64,000 nt of DNA, taken from the NCBI GenBank assembly GCA_019636375.1, contig JAHBXS010000003.1, positions 558,001 through 622,000 of the forward strand, given 5' to 3'. This stretch comes from Pirellulaceae bacterium. GTDB lineage: Bacteria; Planctomycetota; Planctomycetia; Pirellulales; Pirellulaceae. The notes under the pieces were generated by a model. That model was not told where the DNA came from. It did not search any database and saw only the letters and a program-made list of their open reading frames with translations. This document shows, one piece after another, positions 53,375 to 63,369 of the stretch (its first letter is position 1; every line of letters starts with the position of its first letter). A program made the position numbers and the translations under genes.

Positions 53375-54328
53375 ATGCCCGCGAGTACTTCTCGAAAAAA
53401 CGACGATCCGCAACCGTTGCTCTTGCTGGGTGAACAGCGTGACCAACCTCGCCTTCAGACTGCGCTTGAACGCTGGAAAATCTCTGGCCCGGTAGGCTTG
53501 GTCGCCGCCGGTTGGGAGGAAGACGAAAACGACGACCTATGGGTCCGCGACAGTATTCGCAATCCCGTCATTAATACGATGCTTTACGAGCTCGCTGATG
53601 AACTATTTGCAAGAGATCCCGCAGTCCTTGCGCTGCTTCGTGAACGCCAAGACCATCTGCGAGAATTACGCGATGTCTATCAGATTCAACTGCAACATTT
53701 TTGTGCGATCATCCGAGGATTGCTGATTCGTCGCGAGACGCAACGAACCGTCGCGGAGCCGCTGGATTTGACGTTCTCGCAACTTCGCAAAGTTGATGCT
53801 CAATACTTAACGTCCGTTGCGGGGGTAATTCGAAAATACGATCGCGAACTTTCCCCAAAAAACCGGCCCAGCATTGTGGCCTATCAAAAAGTCGTGGTGA
53901 AGCGGCTTGCGACGTGCCAAGCCTTGTTGATTGCAGGTGGCCATGTGGGGGTTCTGCTGAATCGACTGCGGTTGAGCCGTTTGCTGAATCAGGTGCCGCT
54001 ACCTACGATCGCATGGTCCGGTGGAGCGATGGCGCTCGGTGAAGTGATCTTCTTCTACGATCATTTTCACCCCCATTCCGGACAGGAGACGGAACTTTCT
54101 CGTCACGGCCTGAAGTGCTACCGAGGAGTACAGGTATTCCCTCGAGCGGAACAGCGATTAGACCTGCATCAACCGGTAGAAATGGCCATGCTTGCGGGAC
54201 GAATTGTCAGCCGCTCCTTGGTGATGGACAATGAGTCGGAACTCGAATGGTCAGGAAAGAAGTTGATCCACGCGGTCAACGTTCGGGAAATTAGCGCCGA
54301 TGGATTGCTCAAGGAGTGGCGTCCATGA
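53375..54328 (+). CDS. Peptidase S51 / type 1 glutamine amidotransferase-like protein
   Basis: 317 residues, no signal peptide. The N-terminal ~180 residues are unrecognised and largely helical. Residues ~185-260 have the class-I amidotransferase-like or S51 pattern: LLIAGGHVGVLLNRLRLSRL, then the nucleophile elbow TIAWSGGAMAL with Ser215. S51 members include dipeptidase E and cyanophycinase, which use Ser. I see no catalytic dyad with certainty beyond that Ser. It overlaps the following start codon by ATGA, so translation is coupled. Together with the ATP-grasp gene downstream this suggests turnover of an amide-linked product. Confidence 0.65.
   Translation: MPASTSRKNDDPQPLLLLGEQRDQPRLQTALERWKISGPVGLVAAGWEEDENDDLWVRDSIRNPVINTMLYELADELFARDPAVLALLRERQDHLRELRDVYQIQLQHFCAIIRGLLIRRETQRTVAEPLDLTFSQLRKVDAQYLTSVAGVIRKYDRELSPKNRPSIVAYQKVVVKRLATCQALLIAGGHVGVLLNRLRLSRLLNQVPLPTIAWSGGAMALGEVIFFYDHFHPHSGQETELSRHGLKCYRGVQVFPRAEQRLDLHQPVEMAMLAGRIVSRSLVMDNESELEWSGKKLIHAVNVREISADGLLKEWRP
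54311..54316 (+). promoter_or_regulatory. Ribosome-binding site fixing the start at 54325
   Basis: AAGGAG lies 8 bases before the ATG at 54325, inside the end of the preceding gene. It favours 54325 over the in-frame GTG at 54316 and makes the start overlap the upstream TGA as ATGA. Confidence 0.75.
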
Positions 54329-55464
54329 CCATCCCCAATCAACAACAAATTCTCGTCGCCTCTGAAGCCGGTGACCTAGCGGTCGCGGAACTGCTCGACG
54401 GACAATCGTTACCGCTCGTTGATGACGATCAAGTCACATTCGTTTTTTACGGTGAAGCGGACTCAGTCGTTTTGCGTCACTGGGTCTTTGGGTTACCGTC
54501 GGAGTTGCAATTGCAGCGGGCGGGAGAAACGAAATGGTGGACATTGACTTTGGAGTTGCCGCTCCGCTCGCGAATCGAGTACAAGTTTGCGATTCGTCAA
54601 AACGGGCACGAACAATGGATCCTCGACCCTCAAAATTCACGGGTCGCTCACGATCCATTCGGCGGAAACTCCGTCATTCACATGACCGGTTACGATGAAC
54701 CTGAGTGGAGCATCTCCCAACAGGGCGGCCCGCAAGGGACTCTGGAGACTTGGGAACTCACCAGTTCAGCGCTTGAGAGCACAAGGCAAATCCGCGTTTA
54801 TCTACCGCCACGATATCGGCCCAATCGTCGCCACCGACTGCTCATGATGCACGACGGAGATGATTATCTGAAGTATTCAAGGTTGGCGACGGTGCTGGAC
54901 AATTTGACGACATGTTGGGAAATCCCACCGCTGGTGGTTGTCTTGCTGAACCCCCACGACCGGCTCCGCGAGTACGGGGCCGACCAGCGACACGCGGCGT
55001 TTGTCGTCGAGGAGCTTTTACCCGAAATCGAGCGGCGGTATCCAGTGATTGGTGAACCGGCAGGGCGGTGTCTAGGGGGAGCGAGTTTTGGTGGAGTTGC
55101 ATCTCTGGCGACGGCTTGGTTCTACCCTGGCGTTTTTAACTCCTTGCTGCTGCAATCTGGCTCGTTTGCTTTTACCGATATCGGCAACCACTCGCGGGGC
55201 CCAGTCTTCGATCCTGTCGTGGCGTTTATGAATCAATTTCGTGATGCGATTGGAGAACCGGCGAAACGGATTTATATGAGCTGCGGTGTCTACGAGAGCC
55301 TGATTTACGAAAATCGGTCGCTTGTCCCTTTGTTGCAAGGAGCTGGAATTCAGGTCAAATTTGAAGAGGCTCGCGATGGGCACAATTGGGAAAATTGGCG
55401 AGATCGTCTGCGCAGTGGGCTGACTTGGCTATTTCCAGTCCCGCGTTGGTTTTATTATGAATAG
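54325..55464 (+). CDS. Enterochelin-esterase-like alpha/beta hydrolase with N-terminal E-set/CBM48-like domain
   Basis: 379 residues, no signal peptide. Residues ~30-130 form an immunoglobulin-like E-set domain (VTFVFYGEADSVVLRHWVFG ... RIEYKFAIRQNGHEQWILDP). Residues ~150-375 are an esterase-D/Fes-like domain: IRVYLPPRYRPNRRHRLLMM, nucleophile Ser254 in GGASFGGVAS, and catalytic His in EARDGHNWENW. In enterochelin esterases this layout hydrolyses siderophore esters, but no siderophore genes are here. It is translationally coupled to the S51-like gene and is the second esterase of the cassette. Confidence 0.82.
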   Translation: MTIPNQQQILVASEAGDLAVAELLDGQSLPLVDDDQVTFVFYGEADSVVLRHWVFGLPSELQLQRAGETKWWTLTLELPLRSRIEYKFAIRQNGHEQWILDPQNSRVAHDPFGGNSVIHMTGYDEPEWSISQQGGPQGTLETWELTSSALESTRQIRVYLPPRYRPNRRHRLLMMHDGDDYLKYSRLATVLDNLTTCWEIPPLVVVLLNPHDRLREYGADQRHAAFVVEELLPEIERRYPVIGEPAGRCLGGASFGGVASLATAWFYPGVFNSLLLQSGSFAFTDIGNHSRGPVFDPVVAFMNQFRDAIGEPAKRIYMSCGVYESLIYENRSLVPLLQGAGIQVKFEEARDGHNWENWRDRLRSGLTWLFPVPRWFYYE

Positions 55465-55517
55465 CCGCGTTTACTTCTGACAAAATTTTCTATCCTAAGT
55501 ATCTAAGAGAAACAACT

Positions 55518-56753
55518 ATGAGCACTTCCGTTACCCGCCGCATCGGTTTGTCACTTGGAGCCGATTTGTGTTGGCCAATTTGTTTCGAAGAGATTTTGAA
55601 ACGCCTCGATCTGAAAATTCCGCACAACTGTCAGACTCTCAACTTCGAGACCGAACGGGTGACGATCGAGCCCTTCAGCCTAACGCAGCCTTGCCGCTAT
55701 GACGTGGTGGTTGATCGGTTGACCCATTGGTATCACACAAGTCGGGAGTGGATCAAGAAAGCGATTTTGATGGACGGCCTGTACGTCTTCAACAATCCCT
55801 GGTCGATCCAGTCGAACGAAAAACATACGACCTACTGTGCGATGGCCAAACTTGGTCTCCCCATTCCGGAGACTTGGTTGGTTCCGCCCAAGGAATACGA
55901 GCCGACAAACGATCTACAAATCACTCTTGAGCGTTATGCCAAACTGTTTGACTTGGGTGAAGTCGGCAGGACGATTGGCTATCCGATGTACATGAAACCG
56001 TTTGACGGTGGCGCCTGGCGCGGTGTCAGCCGGATCGACAGTGAGCAAACCTTGCGGACGGCCTACGACCAAAGCGGCAAAAGCCTGATGCACTTACAAA
56101 AGGGGGTCGACGATTTTGACCTCTTTGTGCGATGTTTGGGGATAGGACCGCAGTTTCACATTATCAAATACGATCCCGCTGCGTCGCTCCATGATCGCTA
56201 CACCATGGCGCGGGATTTTGTGTCTCCCGCAGAAGCCCAAAATCTTCGCGATATGACCTTGACGATCAATTCATTTTTCGGGTGGGACTTTAATTCTTGT
56301 GAAGCGATTCGGAAAGACGGCAAATGGTACTTGATCGACTTTGCCAATGCCTGCCCCGATTCGCAGGTCACTTCACTGCATTATCATTTTCCCTGGCTGG
56401 TCAGCGCGAATCTGAAATGGGCAATCTACACGGCGGCAACGAAAAAGAGGTTCCGAAAAACTTTAGACTGGGACCCTTACTACGAGGTGCAGGGGCGTGA
56501 GACTGATTTTTCCAAACGCTTGGCAGGATATGCGGCGATTGGCAATCAGCGACTGGAGACCGAGGCTTTCGACGCCTTTTGCCGAGAGCATTTGGGGCAC
56601 TTCGATCAAGTGGCGCGGGAGTTTTTCCAAAGCGAAACCGCTTATCGGGCGATTCGTCTCAAAGTCGAAGCCCTATTTCCACCACATGAAATCGATACGT
56701 TCTCGCAATTATTCTTCGACCGCGTGCAGACGTGGTTTCAGCAACAAAGCTAA
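55518..56753 (+). CDS. ATP-grasp ligase-like protein
   Basis: 411 residues, cytoplasmic. The N-terminal ~100 residues form a pre-ATP-grasp-like domain (RYDVVVDRLTHWYHTSREW). The ATP-grasp fold follows: 'NEKHTTYCAMAKLGLPIPET' leads into the ATP-binding Lys and Gly-rich loop (IGYPMYMKPFDGGAWRGVSR, ~155-175), and the metal-binding end appears as WYLIDFANACPDSQ (~275-290). Enzymes of this superfamily join a carboxylate to an amine or thiol using ATP. The substrate is unknown. It is 53 bases after the esterase gene, completing a cassette of one synthesising and three hydrolysing proteins. Confidence 0.85.
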   Translation: MSTSVTRRIGLSLGADLCWPICFEEILKRLDLKIPHNCQTLNFETERVTIEPFSLTQPCRYDVVVDRLTHWYHTSREWIKKAILMDGLYVFNNPWSIQSNEKHTTYCAMAKLGLPIPETWLVPPKEYEPTNDLQITLERYAKLFDLGEVGRTIGYPMYMKPFDGGAWRGVSRIDSEQTLRTAYDQSGKSLMHLQKGVDDFDLFVRCLGIGPQFHIIKYDPAASLHDRYTMARDFVSPAEAQNLRDMTLTINSFFGWDFNSCEAIRKDGKWYLIDFANACPDSQVTSLHYHFPWLVSANLKWAIYTAATKKRFRKTLDWDPYYEVQGRETDFSKRLAGYAAIGNQRLETEAFDAFCREHLGHFDQVAREFFQSETAYRAIRLKVEALFPPHEIDTFSQLFFDRVQTWFQQQS

Positions 56754-56826
56754 GTGAAACTTCGGTAGAGCAAATCGAGCCAACATAAATGCTCAGAATT
56801 TGGGCTCGGATGGGCGATTTCGAGTA

Positions 56827-57858
56827 TCATTGCCAAATTGGGATGATTTCGTTGCCGCTGCGAGTGGCGATGCCACGCCAAATCGTGACATCGACGGAGT
56901 TCGACAGAAATTCTAACGACCCGTCCACACGCAAGATGTTGATTCCTGCCGGGTGACGACTGCGAGCGGTCTTCCAACCGAACGGAGTGTAGATTCGTGG
57001 CAGCCCCCCGCCCAAGAACACGCCCATGCAGTCGTGAGTGCTGGAGTTCGGTGGGTAGTAATGGTTGTACAGTCCGTTGCGATATTCTCCGTTAGCCCAC
57101 GAAAATCCGCGCGGGTCGGTGTAATTCCACGTGGTTGCGGCCGCAACTGCGCCATCCGAAAGCGGAGCAAAAAACAAGAACTTATAGGCCGTTTTTGGAT
57201 CACGGGCATCTGAGCCAGACTCGCCAAGTATACTTTCCGATAACGCAGCCGTGTTTGAAGTTCCGTCGAGCACATCGCGGATTCGGGTTTTGCTGTTGAC
57301 GTAGAACGCTCCGTCCGTGTCGATCGGAGTCCCGCCCCCCATTCCTGTCCCAGCGCAAAATGAGTAGTTAGTCGGTCCAAAATCCGGATGCAATCGCCGC
57401 GACGAATCGCTCGGGCATAGGAACGTCGGGACCATCACTTGAACTCCAGGGATATTCTCGGGAGTGACGCCAAAGCTGGCATTGTACAAGGGCTTCGAAA
57501 GGTCCAACAAATCATAAGCTGCCGTATTTTCCAGGTAAGGCGACAACATGGCGAGTGTCGACCAGCGATAAAAGGTCCATGGTGTTCCCGGGTCATAGGG
57601 GTTCTGCTTTGAAACACTTCCTGGAGGAAACATCTGCAACGCCGATTCGTAGTTGAGCATCGCGATTCCAACTTGTCGCATGTTGTTGGCGCAAGAGGTG
57701 CGCCGCGCCGCTTCGCGGACGGCCTGAACTGCGGGCAACAGCAATCCGATCAAAATGCCAATGATCGCGATCACGACCAGCAACTCGATCAACGTGAAGC
57801 CCGCTCGTCGATTCACGAGGGACCGTTTTAGCGAGGGAGTTTTGATCTTTCGTTCCAT
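56827..57858 (-). CDS. DUF1559 type IV pilin-like protein, copy 1
   Basis: 343 residues. The prepilin motif [20 protein letters not shown] is near residue 20, with cleavage expected between Gly and Phe. The C-terminal hallmark [19 protein letters not shown] sits just before the end. DUF1559 proteins are planctomycete-specific pseudopilin-like proteins with dozens of copies per genome and no firm function. It is convergent with the ATP-grasp gene, 73 bases away. It is less like the other two copies here than they are like each other. Confidence 0.93.
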   Translation of the reverse strand: MERKIKTPSLKRSLVNRRAGFTLIELLVVIAIIGILIGLLLPAVQAVREAARRTSCANNMRQVGIAMLNYESALQMFPPGSVSKQNPYDPGTPWTFYRWSTLAMLSPYLENTAAYDLLDLSKPLYNASFGVTPENIPGVQVMVPTFLCPSDSSRRLHPDFGPTNYSFCAGTGMGGGTPIDTDGAFYVNSKTRIRDVLDGTSNTAALSESILGESGSDARDPKTAYKFLFFAPLSDGAVAAATTWNYTDPRGFSWANGEYRNGLYNHYYPPNSSTHDCMGVFLGGGLPRIYTPFGWKTARSRHPAGINILRVDGSLEFLSNSVDVTIWRGIATRSGNEIIPIWQ

Positions 57859-58038
57859 AGCCCGTTGCCTTGTCGATAATGTCTTGTCCGTTTGATTCCT
57901 AAACCCGAACCATACCGAACCGTTGCCCGAAACGCTGAGCTTGCATCACGTTTTTTGACCGACGCAAGTTTGCGGTTGTTACCGCAGTCGTCCTGAATGA
58001 CCGTTTGCTCAGCCTGGTAATCCAATTGATCGCCAATC

Positions 58039-58072
58039 AAAAAAAAGGGGCGGACCTTATAAGGGTCAGCCC
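58039..58072 (-). terminator. Rho-independent terminator of the PEP-CTERM gene
   Basis: On the minus strand, stem GGGC-T-GACC / GGTC-C-GCCC with one mismatch and a 7-nt loop is followed by a T-tract (plus-strand A-tract at 58039-58046). It is 65 bases after the stop of gene 58137-59102. Confidence 0.8.
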
Positions 58073-58136
58073 ACTTGTTTTTGCCCGTTCGGTGGGGAAC
58101 CGATATTGTACCCCAAAATTCACTGACCAGATTTGG

Positions 58137-59102
58137 CTATTTTTCAATTTTTCGACGGCGGAATAGTAAGCAGCCGAATCCAGCGGTCAAAAGAAAGGCT
58201 GTTGTTCCGGGTTCTGGAACAGGATTCGCTAAAGCGAGGCCACTGAATGCCATGGTGCCAACCGCGATTGTGTCAAGCAAATTTCCGTCGACATCGAACT
58301 TAAACATCGCCCCGAACTCGCCGCCAGCATCGCCGGGATTCGAGCGTCCCAACACTGCCACGATAACATTCCCATCGGCATCAATCCCGACGCCCGAGGG
58401 ACTAAAACCAGAACTGCTTCCCGCAGGCGCACCGGGCATCATCGCACTAGTGATCGTCAACGTATTCAAAAAGTTACCCGCCGAATCAAACCGAAACACG
58501 TCATTGGATTGTCCGATTCCATGCCCGATAAAAATCCCATCCGCCGACGAGGTTACTTGAGCAGCGGCAAATGGTTGGGCGTTAAAGGGAGTCACAGCGT
58601 TCCCGTCATATTGGAAAACACCCGTACCAGGAGTTGCGATGATCACATCTCCATTCTGTGCGAATCCGACACCACTCGTTACCCCAGGGACCGGTACGAC
58701 AATCGTGTTTAACAAATTGGTCATTGTCGTGTCATAAACCCGCACATTGTTCGACGTAAAATCAGTTACATAGACGTTTCCATTTGAACCGACGGCAATA
58801 CCGCCGGGTCCGATTCCGAGTCCCGCAAATCCAACCGTCGAACCAGTTGCTCCATCTAACATGTAAACGCCACCATGATTGAGGGCGCTAACATAGAAGC
58901 GGTTGTTATTTGAGTTGTAGGCGATTCCAGAGAGTCCTGGATTCCCCGCAATGGTTGCAAATGCACTGGACGCGAAAGTGGTTTCGTTGTATCGCTGGAT
59001 TGTCCCAGAGAAAAATCCCGTTGCGAAAATGTCGGCGCGGCATTCGCCGGCGGCCAAAAAAAGTCCTAATCCGAAAAGAAACAAACGTGAGAGAAGACGC
59101 AT
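58137..59102 (-). CDS. PEP-CTERM protein with NHL/beta-propeller-like repeats
   Basis: 321 residues. Signal peptide ~1-23 (LFLFGLGLFLAAGECRA). The body has NHL/SMP-30-like repeats (GIAVGSNGNVYVTDFTSNNV, 'GVGIDADGNVIVAVLG'). The C-terminus is a PEP-CTERM sorting signal: VPEPGTTAFLLTAGFGCLLF then an Arg-rich tail (FRRRKIEK). It is exported and processed by an exosortase system encoded elsewhere; a matrix role is usual for such proteins. It is monocistronic. Confidence 0.9.
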   Translation of the reverse strand: MRLLSRLFLFGLGLFLAAGECRADIFATGFFSGTIQRYNETTFASSAFATIAGNPGLSGIAYNSNNNRFYVSALNHGGVYMLDGATGSTVGFAGLGIGPGGIAVGSNGNVYVTDFTSNNVRVYDTTMTNLLNTIVVPVPGVTSGVGFAQNGDVIIATPGTGVFQYDGNAVTPFNAQPFAAAQVTSSADGIFIGHGIGQSNDVFRFDSAGNFLNTLTITSAMMPGAPAGSSSGFSPSGVGIDADGNVIVAVLGRSNPGDAGGEFGAMFKFDVDGNLLDTIAVGTMAFSGLALANPVPEPGTTAFLLTAGFGCLLFRRRKIEK

Positions 59103-59595
59103 AAACTGAAACCTCGGCTAGTTGAAAAGGGTCAAAAACAAATCCCGCAGCAGCTTTCTAAGTGCCTCGGTGGCGAATGCTCCATCCTAAAGACAAGCCC
59201 CTGGATAATCAAGCAACTTCCTACCCGCAGAGAAAAAATCACGACGAAACGGCCCGTTAGCAAGATTTTGCCCTCTCTAACGGCGCCGACTGGACTTCAA
59301 ACTGGCGATTGAATTCGAATACCCCTTACTTTGGTGATGCCGAATCCGTTCGCGATGTTGGAGAGTGGTGACTGTTGATTTGATGGGTCACTCCCAACGT
59401 GAATGCCATTCTCAGCCTTTAAACAAGGGGCGTGTAATTTTTCCGCCTGTCTGTGAAATCGCAAAATTATTGGCACTCACTCGTAAGCAAAAACGGGGAT
59501 CGTCATTGAACAGAATGAACGGCCATGCGGCCGTTCATTCTGCAAATATGCGACGATTTCATTTACCGCCTCGACGTGAGAAATCACATCGAAGT
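59103..59595. other. Gene-free spacer with a strong hairpin
   Basis: 493 bases with no credible gene. The main feature is a perfect 14-bp stem at 59511-59542, CAGAATGAACGGCC / GGCCGTTCATTCTG with a 4-nt loop. It sits 54 bases after the stop of gene 59596-60882 but has no T-tract on the minus strand, so it may be a mRNA 3' stabiliser, a REP-like palindrome or an intrinsic terminator lacking U's. The part between 59103 and 59500 shows nothing recognisable and should contain the promoter of the PEP-CTERM gene. Confidence 0.55.
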
Positions 59596-60882
59596 TTAAT
59601 TGTTGGCTTTAGCAGGCTGTTTGGTTAGCGTAGCTTCCGATTGCGAAACGCTAAAAACATAAAACCGGCTGGGCTCGTCACCCTTGAAGTCATTGTCCGA
59701 GCAAACAATAAGAATCCGCCGTCCGCTTGGAAGTTGTGGCCCAAAGGTCAACCCCTCGATCTTTCCTGGCATTGATTCACCTGCCAGTCCGTATTCGGGA
59801 TCGAGCAAATCGAGATAATCAGATTTCTTGGTTGGTCGGATCGAATCGGGTAAATCTTTGCCGGGCAAGATTGTTCCATCGTTGATTTCGGTTGCGTTGG
59901 TCAGATCAATTTGCGTGACCTTCTTGAATTTGGCATCGTTGCCTTCTTCACCATCTTGTTCGATCACTAAAAACTGATGCTCGTTGATCGCGAGGATTTC
60001 GTGCATCTTGTGTTTGTCTTTATCTTGACAATAAACCAACTGCCGCTGAGCACCTGACTCAAGATCGATCGTCACAAGGCGGGTGTTGAGGCCGACCGCT
60101 TTTCCCTTGGCATTCAAGTAAGCGTCCTGCAGCAGGGGGCTCTGCATCAACCCGACCAGTGTTCGCCCGCTTGGCGTCAAAGCAATTCCCTCCATACCGC
60201 GATTAGCTCTACGGCCCGATTTATTTTCTTGATCTTCCTGATCGCCGTCTGCAAAGGAATGCTCGACTTTGAAAGATGTCGGCACAGCGAGTTCTTCCAA
60301 CAGTTCGCCTTCATTCGAAAACTTGAACAAGTAAGGCCCGTACTCGTCGGAGATAAAAATATTGCCTTGACTGTCCCGACGGATTCCTTCTGGGTCGAGG
60401 CGATGTGCCAATTTATCTGTCGCAGTGAGGGCCTTGCTGGAACCAGGAAAAGGGCGGCCTTGGCGGTCGCGCAAAATCACCGTCCGCAGCAACTTGAACT
60501 GGACTGAAGAGCGAGTCGTGGTAGCATCGATGACGATTTCGGCTTCGTGAAATCGGCACCAATAATCGACAGCACCATCCTTTGGCCCCCGATCAGGGAG
60601 CAGGAGATAGCGATTTCCGCCAATCCATTCGATGGCCGAAAATCCGCCGAGTTGGTTCTGAGGGGTGCCATCGTCCATCAACTCAGTAAGGTTTGATAGA
60701 TCAAGCTCCGTTCCAGAAACTTCGCCAACTCCCAGCAATTGCGGCTTCGTTGCATGAGATGCTTTTTTTGAGTCACTTCCTGATGCCTGCCAGCCACAGG
60801 CCGTTGAGCTTCCTATCAGGGCACTGACGACCACGAAAACGATCGACTGATTGACGAACTTGGAAACACCTAAAAGTTGCAT
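59596..60882 (-). CDS. Exported phytase-like esterase domain protein
   Basis: 428 residues. Signal peptide ~13-33 (FVVVSALIGSSTACGWQA). The body matches the 'esterase-like activity of phytase' family: GGFSAIEWIGGNRYLLLPDR near residue 85, 'RLDPEGIRRDSQGNIFISDE' near 165, GMEGIALTPSGRTLVGLMQS near 235, and a C-terminal KIEGLTFGPQLPSGRRILIV. These beta-propeller proteins are predicted periplasmic or extracellular; their substrate is not established, despite the name. Monocistronic. Confidence 0.85.
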   Translation of the reverse strand: MQLLGVSKFVNQSIVFVVVSALIGSSTACGWQASGSDSKKASHATKPQLLGVGEVSGTELDLSNLTELMDDGTPQNQLGGFSAIEWIGGNRYLLLPDRGPKDGAVDYWCRFHEAEIVIDATTTRSSVQFKLLRTVILRDRQGRPFPGSSKALTATDKLAHRLDPEGIRRDSQGNIFISDEYGPYLFKFSNEGELLEELAVPTSFKVEHSFADGDQEDQENKSGRRANRGMEGIALTPSGRTLVGLMQSPLLQDAYLNAKGKAVGLNTRLVTIDLESGAQRQLVYCQDKDKHKMHEILAINEHQFLVIEQDGEEGNDAKFKKVTQIDLTNATEINDGTILPGKDLPDSIRPTKKSDYLDLLDPEYGLAGESMPGKIEGLTFGPQLPSGRRILIVCSDNDFKGDEPSRFYVFSVSQSEATLTKQPAKANN

Positions 60883-60916
60883 GATCTATTTCCTAAAAAA
60901 TCAGAATTCATTTGTG

Positions 60917-60956
60917 AAAAAAAGAGGTGATCGACGTTTTACTTCAATCACCTCTT
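60917..60956 (-). terminator. Rho-independent terminator of the DUF1559 gene 61005-62033
   Basis: A perfect 10-bp stem, AAGAGGTGAT (60922-60931) / ATCACCTCTT (60947-60956), with a plus-strand A-tract at 60917-60923 giving a T-tract on the minus strand. It is well placed, 49 bases past the stop codon. Confidence 0.9.
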
Positions 60957-61004
60957 GGAATGTTCAAAATCATCGCTGATGGCTGTAAGACTCGACTTCG
61001 AGTC

Positions 61005-62033
61005 TTAGTAATCAACCGTCACGACTTCCCCGCCGGAGCGAGTAATTTGATAAACCAAAACATTGTTGTCCGTTTGATCCGGCAGATAGCGGGTACCACC
61101 GTCAGAAAAAAGAAATACAGCTCCTCCAGGATGGAAAGAAAATATTTCACTCGCGTTGAGGGCGTTCATCAATCGCATGTTTGTTGCGGTTGGCGCTCCT
61201 AGGCCATCCTGGGTTCGTCCCCGAATGCTAAAGCCAGAATCTGGGTCTGCCCAACCACAACCATCGGAAACTACGTAGTTGCCGTTAAACAATACAACGC
61301 TGTTCCCCACATAAGCAGAAAACTTCGTGGCGTCCATGCGACCGCGTGCGGTCCAAACATCTGGTTGCCCAGCACATTCGGTCAACATAATCGTATTGGA
61401 CATCCCGTCGGTCATGTCACGGACTTTGGTTCGCTCATATCGGAACAAAGAACCTTTGCGTGCATTCAATGTTGGCGCCGGTGTAATCGGCGGGCTCAAT
61501 AAAGGAAACACCGTATCTCGGACTTCGTTGATACAACCGTAGTCACCGGCAGCTGCACCAATGATCCAATAAGGATCGGTCCGTGCATCTCCGGGCGCCG
61601 ACGGACACAAAAACAATGGTTGCTGAACGCTGACAGCCGCTTGGTTGTCAAAGGCAGTCCAAGGTTGCTTGTAGTCGAAAATGTCCGCAACGTTCGACTG
61701 TTCAATGTATGGAAGAATTTGCGTGGACCAAGATTGAAACGGTGACTTTTGCGATGACGGGGCATTCGTCCTGCCTGCTGGTGGAGCCACCGTGTTGACC
61801 GGTGGAGGCCCAGGATGCTGCGTTCGGCTCGCCGGGAATGCCTTCAAAGCACCTTCATAGTTGTGCAATGCGATCCCCAACTGACGCAAATTGTTGGTGC
61901 ATTGAGTCCGTCTTGCAGCCTCCCGCACCGACTGAACTGCTGGCAACAGCAAGCCTACTAAAATCCCAATGATGGCAATCACCACCAACAACTCAATCAA
62001 CGTGAAACCGCGATTCTGTTGAACTCGACTCAT
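61005..62033 (-). CDS. DUF1559 type IV pilin-like protein, copy 2
   Basis: 342 residues. The prepilin motif [20 protein letters not shown] is at residues ~7-26, and the C-terminal [20 protein letters not shown] motif is intact. It is closely related along its whole length to the neighbour 62347-63369 (shared [10 protein letters not shown], 'FQSWSTxILPYIEQxNVADxF', 'CPSAPGDxRTDPYWxIGAAA'), so the two form a recent tandem duplication. The two genes are separated by 313 bases and each has its own 5' region. Confidence 0.95.
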   Translation of the reverse strand: MSRVQQNRGFTLIELLVVIAIIGILVGLLLPAVQSVREAARRTQCTNNLRQLGIALHNYEGALKAFPASRTQHPGPPPVNTVAPPAGRTNAPSSQKSPFQSWSTQILPYIEQSNVADIFDYKQPWTAFDNQAAVSVQQPLFLCPSAPGDARTDPYWIIGAAAGDYGCINEVRDTVFPLLSPPITPAPTLNARKGSLFRYERTKVRDMTDGMSNTIMLTECAGQPDVWTARGRMDATKFSAYVGNSVVLFNGNYVVSDGCGWADPDSGFSIRGRTQDGLGAPTATNMRLMNALNASEIFSFHPGGAVFLFSDGGTRYLPDQTDNNVLVYQITRSGGEVVTVDY

Positions 62034-62346
62034 TCAAACTTCCTCAAATTAAAACCACACCCAAAGAGGCCCTAGCGACTGATGATCAGAGAACGATTCT
62101 CAGGGTTTGCTTCCCCATTTCGCTGGCCTAACGAACATAGTTTATGAAGAATTTTTGAAGAAAACGGGATGAAACTGTTAAGAAATTGTTAAGAAAACGC
62201 CAGAAACACGCGGTTTTTTGTGGCCATCCGCTCGCTGGGCTTGGATTCCAAGCCCAGCCAGGGATTGCTTCGGATCATCTTTGGTAACCGTTAGCCACCA
62301 GCCCGCTTCGAGTTTTCTGATGTCGGCTTGATCGCCAGTTTTAGAT
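62034..62346. other. Spacer between the DUF1559 duplicates with one palindrome
   Basis: 313 bases without a gene. It contains a perfect 11-bp palindrome GCTGGGCTTGG / CCAAGCCCAGC (62234-62258, 3-nt loop) downstream of the 62347-63369 gene. There is no T-tract on the minus strand, so I do not call it a terminator with confidence. The rest should hold the promoter of copy 2. Confidence 0.5.
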
Positions 62347-63369
62347 TTAGTAGTCAACCGTTACGACTTCAGCACCTTGCTTCGTGATTTGGAACACAAG
62401 CGGGCGATTGTCTACTGTATCCGGAATGAAGCGAATAGCGCCATCGCCAAACAGGAAGTTGGCACCTGCAGGATGGAAAGCGAAAATCTCACTTGCGTTG
62501 ATGGCGTTGATCAAACGGGGACCTTGATGAATCAAACCGTCATTCGATGCCCCGTCAACGCTAAATCCGCTATCCGGGTCAGCCCAACCGGTACCGTCAG
62601 TAAGTGTGTAGTTGCCGTTAAAAAGCACTACTTTACCACCACCGCTAACCGAATAAATTGCCCACATCGCGTCGTTCATCCGGCCGCGCGAGGTCCAACA
62701 GTCCGGTTGGCCAGAAGCTTCTGCCAACATGATCGTGTTGGACAGACCGTCCGTAACATCTCGGACCTTCGTGTTTCGATAACGCTCCAAAACCCCCAAT
62801 CTGGCCGCCAATGACGGTGCAGGAACAATCGGTGGGCTCATTTCGTTTTCAAAAACGTTTGGACGTACTTCGTTGACCGAACCGTAATCACCAGCCGCTG
62901 CGCCGATAACCCAGTAAGGGTCAGTCCGTCGATCTCCCGGTGCCGAGGGGCACAAGAAGACATTTTGCTGAACGGCGATCGCCGCTGCATTGTCAACGTT
63001 AAACCAAGCCTGTTTGTAATCGAACAGGTCGGCGACATTGTTTTGCTCAATGTAAGGCAAGATCAAAGTCGACCAGGATTGGAATGCACCTTTTTGACTT
63101 GAGGGAGCATTTGTACGGCCTGCTGGAGGAGGCAATGTATTAACCGGTGGAGTACCAGGATGTTGCGTACGACTCGCTGGGAACGTCTTCAATGCACCTT
63201 CGTAGTTGTGCAAGGCGAGTCCCAATTGTTTCAAATTATTCGCACATTGAGTGCGGCGGGCCGCTTCCCGGACCGCTTGGACGGCTGGCAGCAGCAATCC
63301 AATTAAGATGCCGATGATGGCAATCACCACCAACAACTCAATCAAAGTAAATCCTCGATTCTTCGACAT
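62347..63369 (-). CDS. DUF1559 type IV pilin-like protein, copy 3
   Basis: About 340 residues from the ATG at 63369 ([20 protein letters not shown]); the frame extends 8 codons further but the later start matches its paralog. The C-terminal [20 protein letters not shown] motif is present. It is a tandem paralog of 61005-62033 (see there). Copy 3 has a slightly longer loop around '[20 protein letters not shown]'. Confidence 0.95.
   Translation of the reverse strand: MSKNRGFTLIELLVVIAIIGILIGLLLPAVQAVREAARRTQCANNLKQLGLALHNYEGALKTFPASRTQHPGTPPVNTLPPPAGRTNAPSSQKGAFQSWSTLILPYIEQNNVADLFDYKQAWFNVDNAAAIAVQQNVFLCPSAPGDRRTDPYWVIGAAAGDYGSVNEVRPNVFENEMSPPIVPAPSLAARLGVLERYRNTKVRDVTDGLSNTIMLAEASGQPDCWTSRGRMNDAMWAIYSVSGGGKVVLFNGNYTLTDGTGWADPDSGFSVDGASNDGLIHQGPRLINAINASEIFAFHPAGANFLFGDGAIRFIPDTVDNRPLVFQITKQGAEVVTVDY

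Noticed and set aside
54325..55464. Siderophore (enterochelin) esterase
   Set aside because: The fold fits but no siderophore synthesis or uptake genes are nearby, so the substrate is left open.
62234..62258. Rho-independent terminator of DUF1559 copy 3
   Set aside because: The palindrome is perfect but no T-tract follows on the minus strand.
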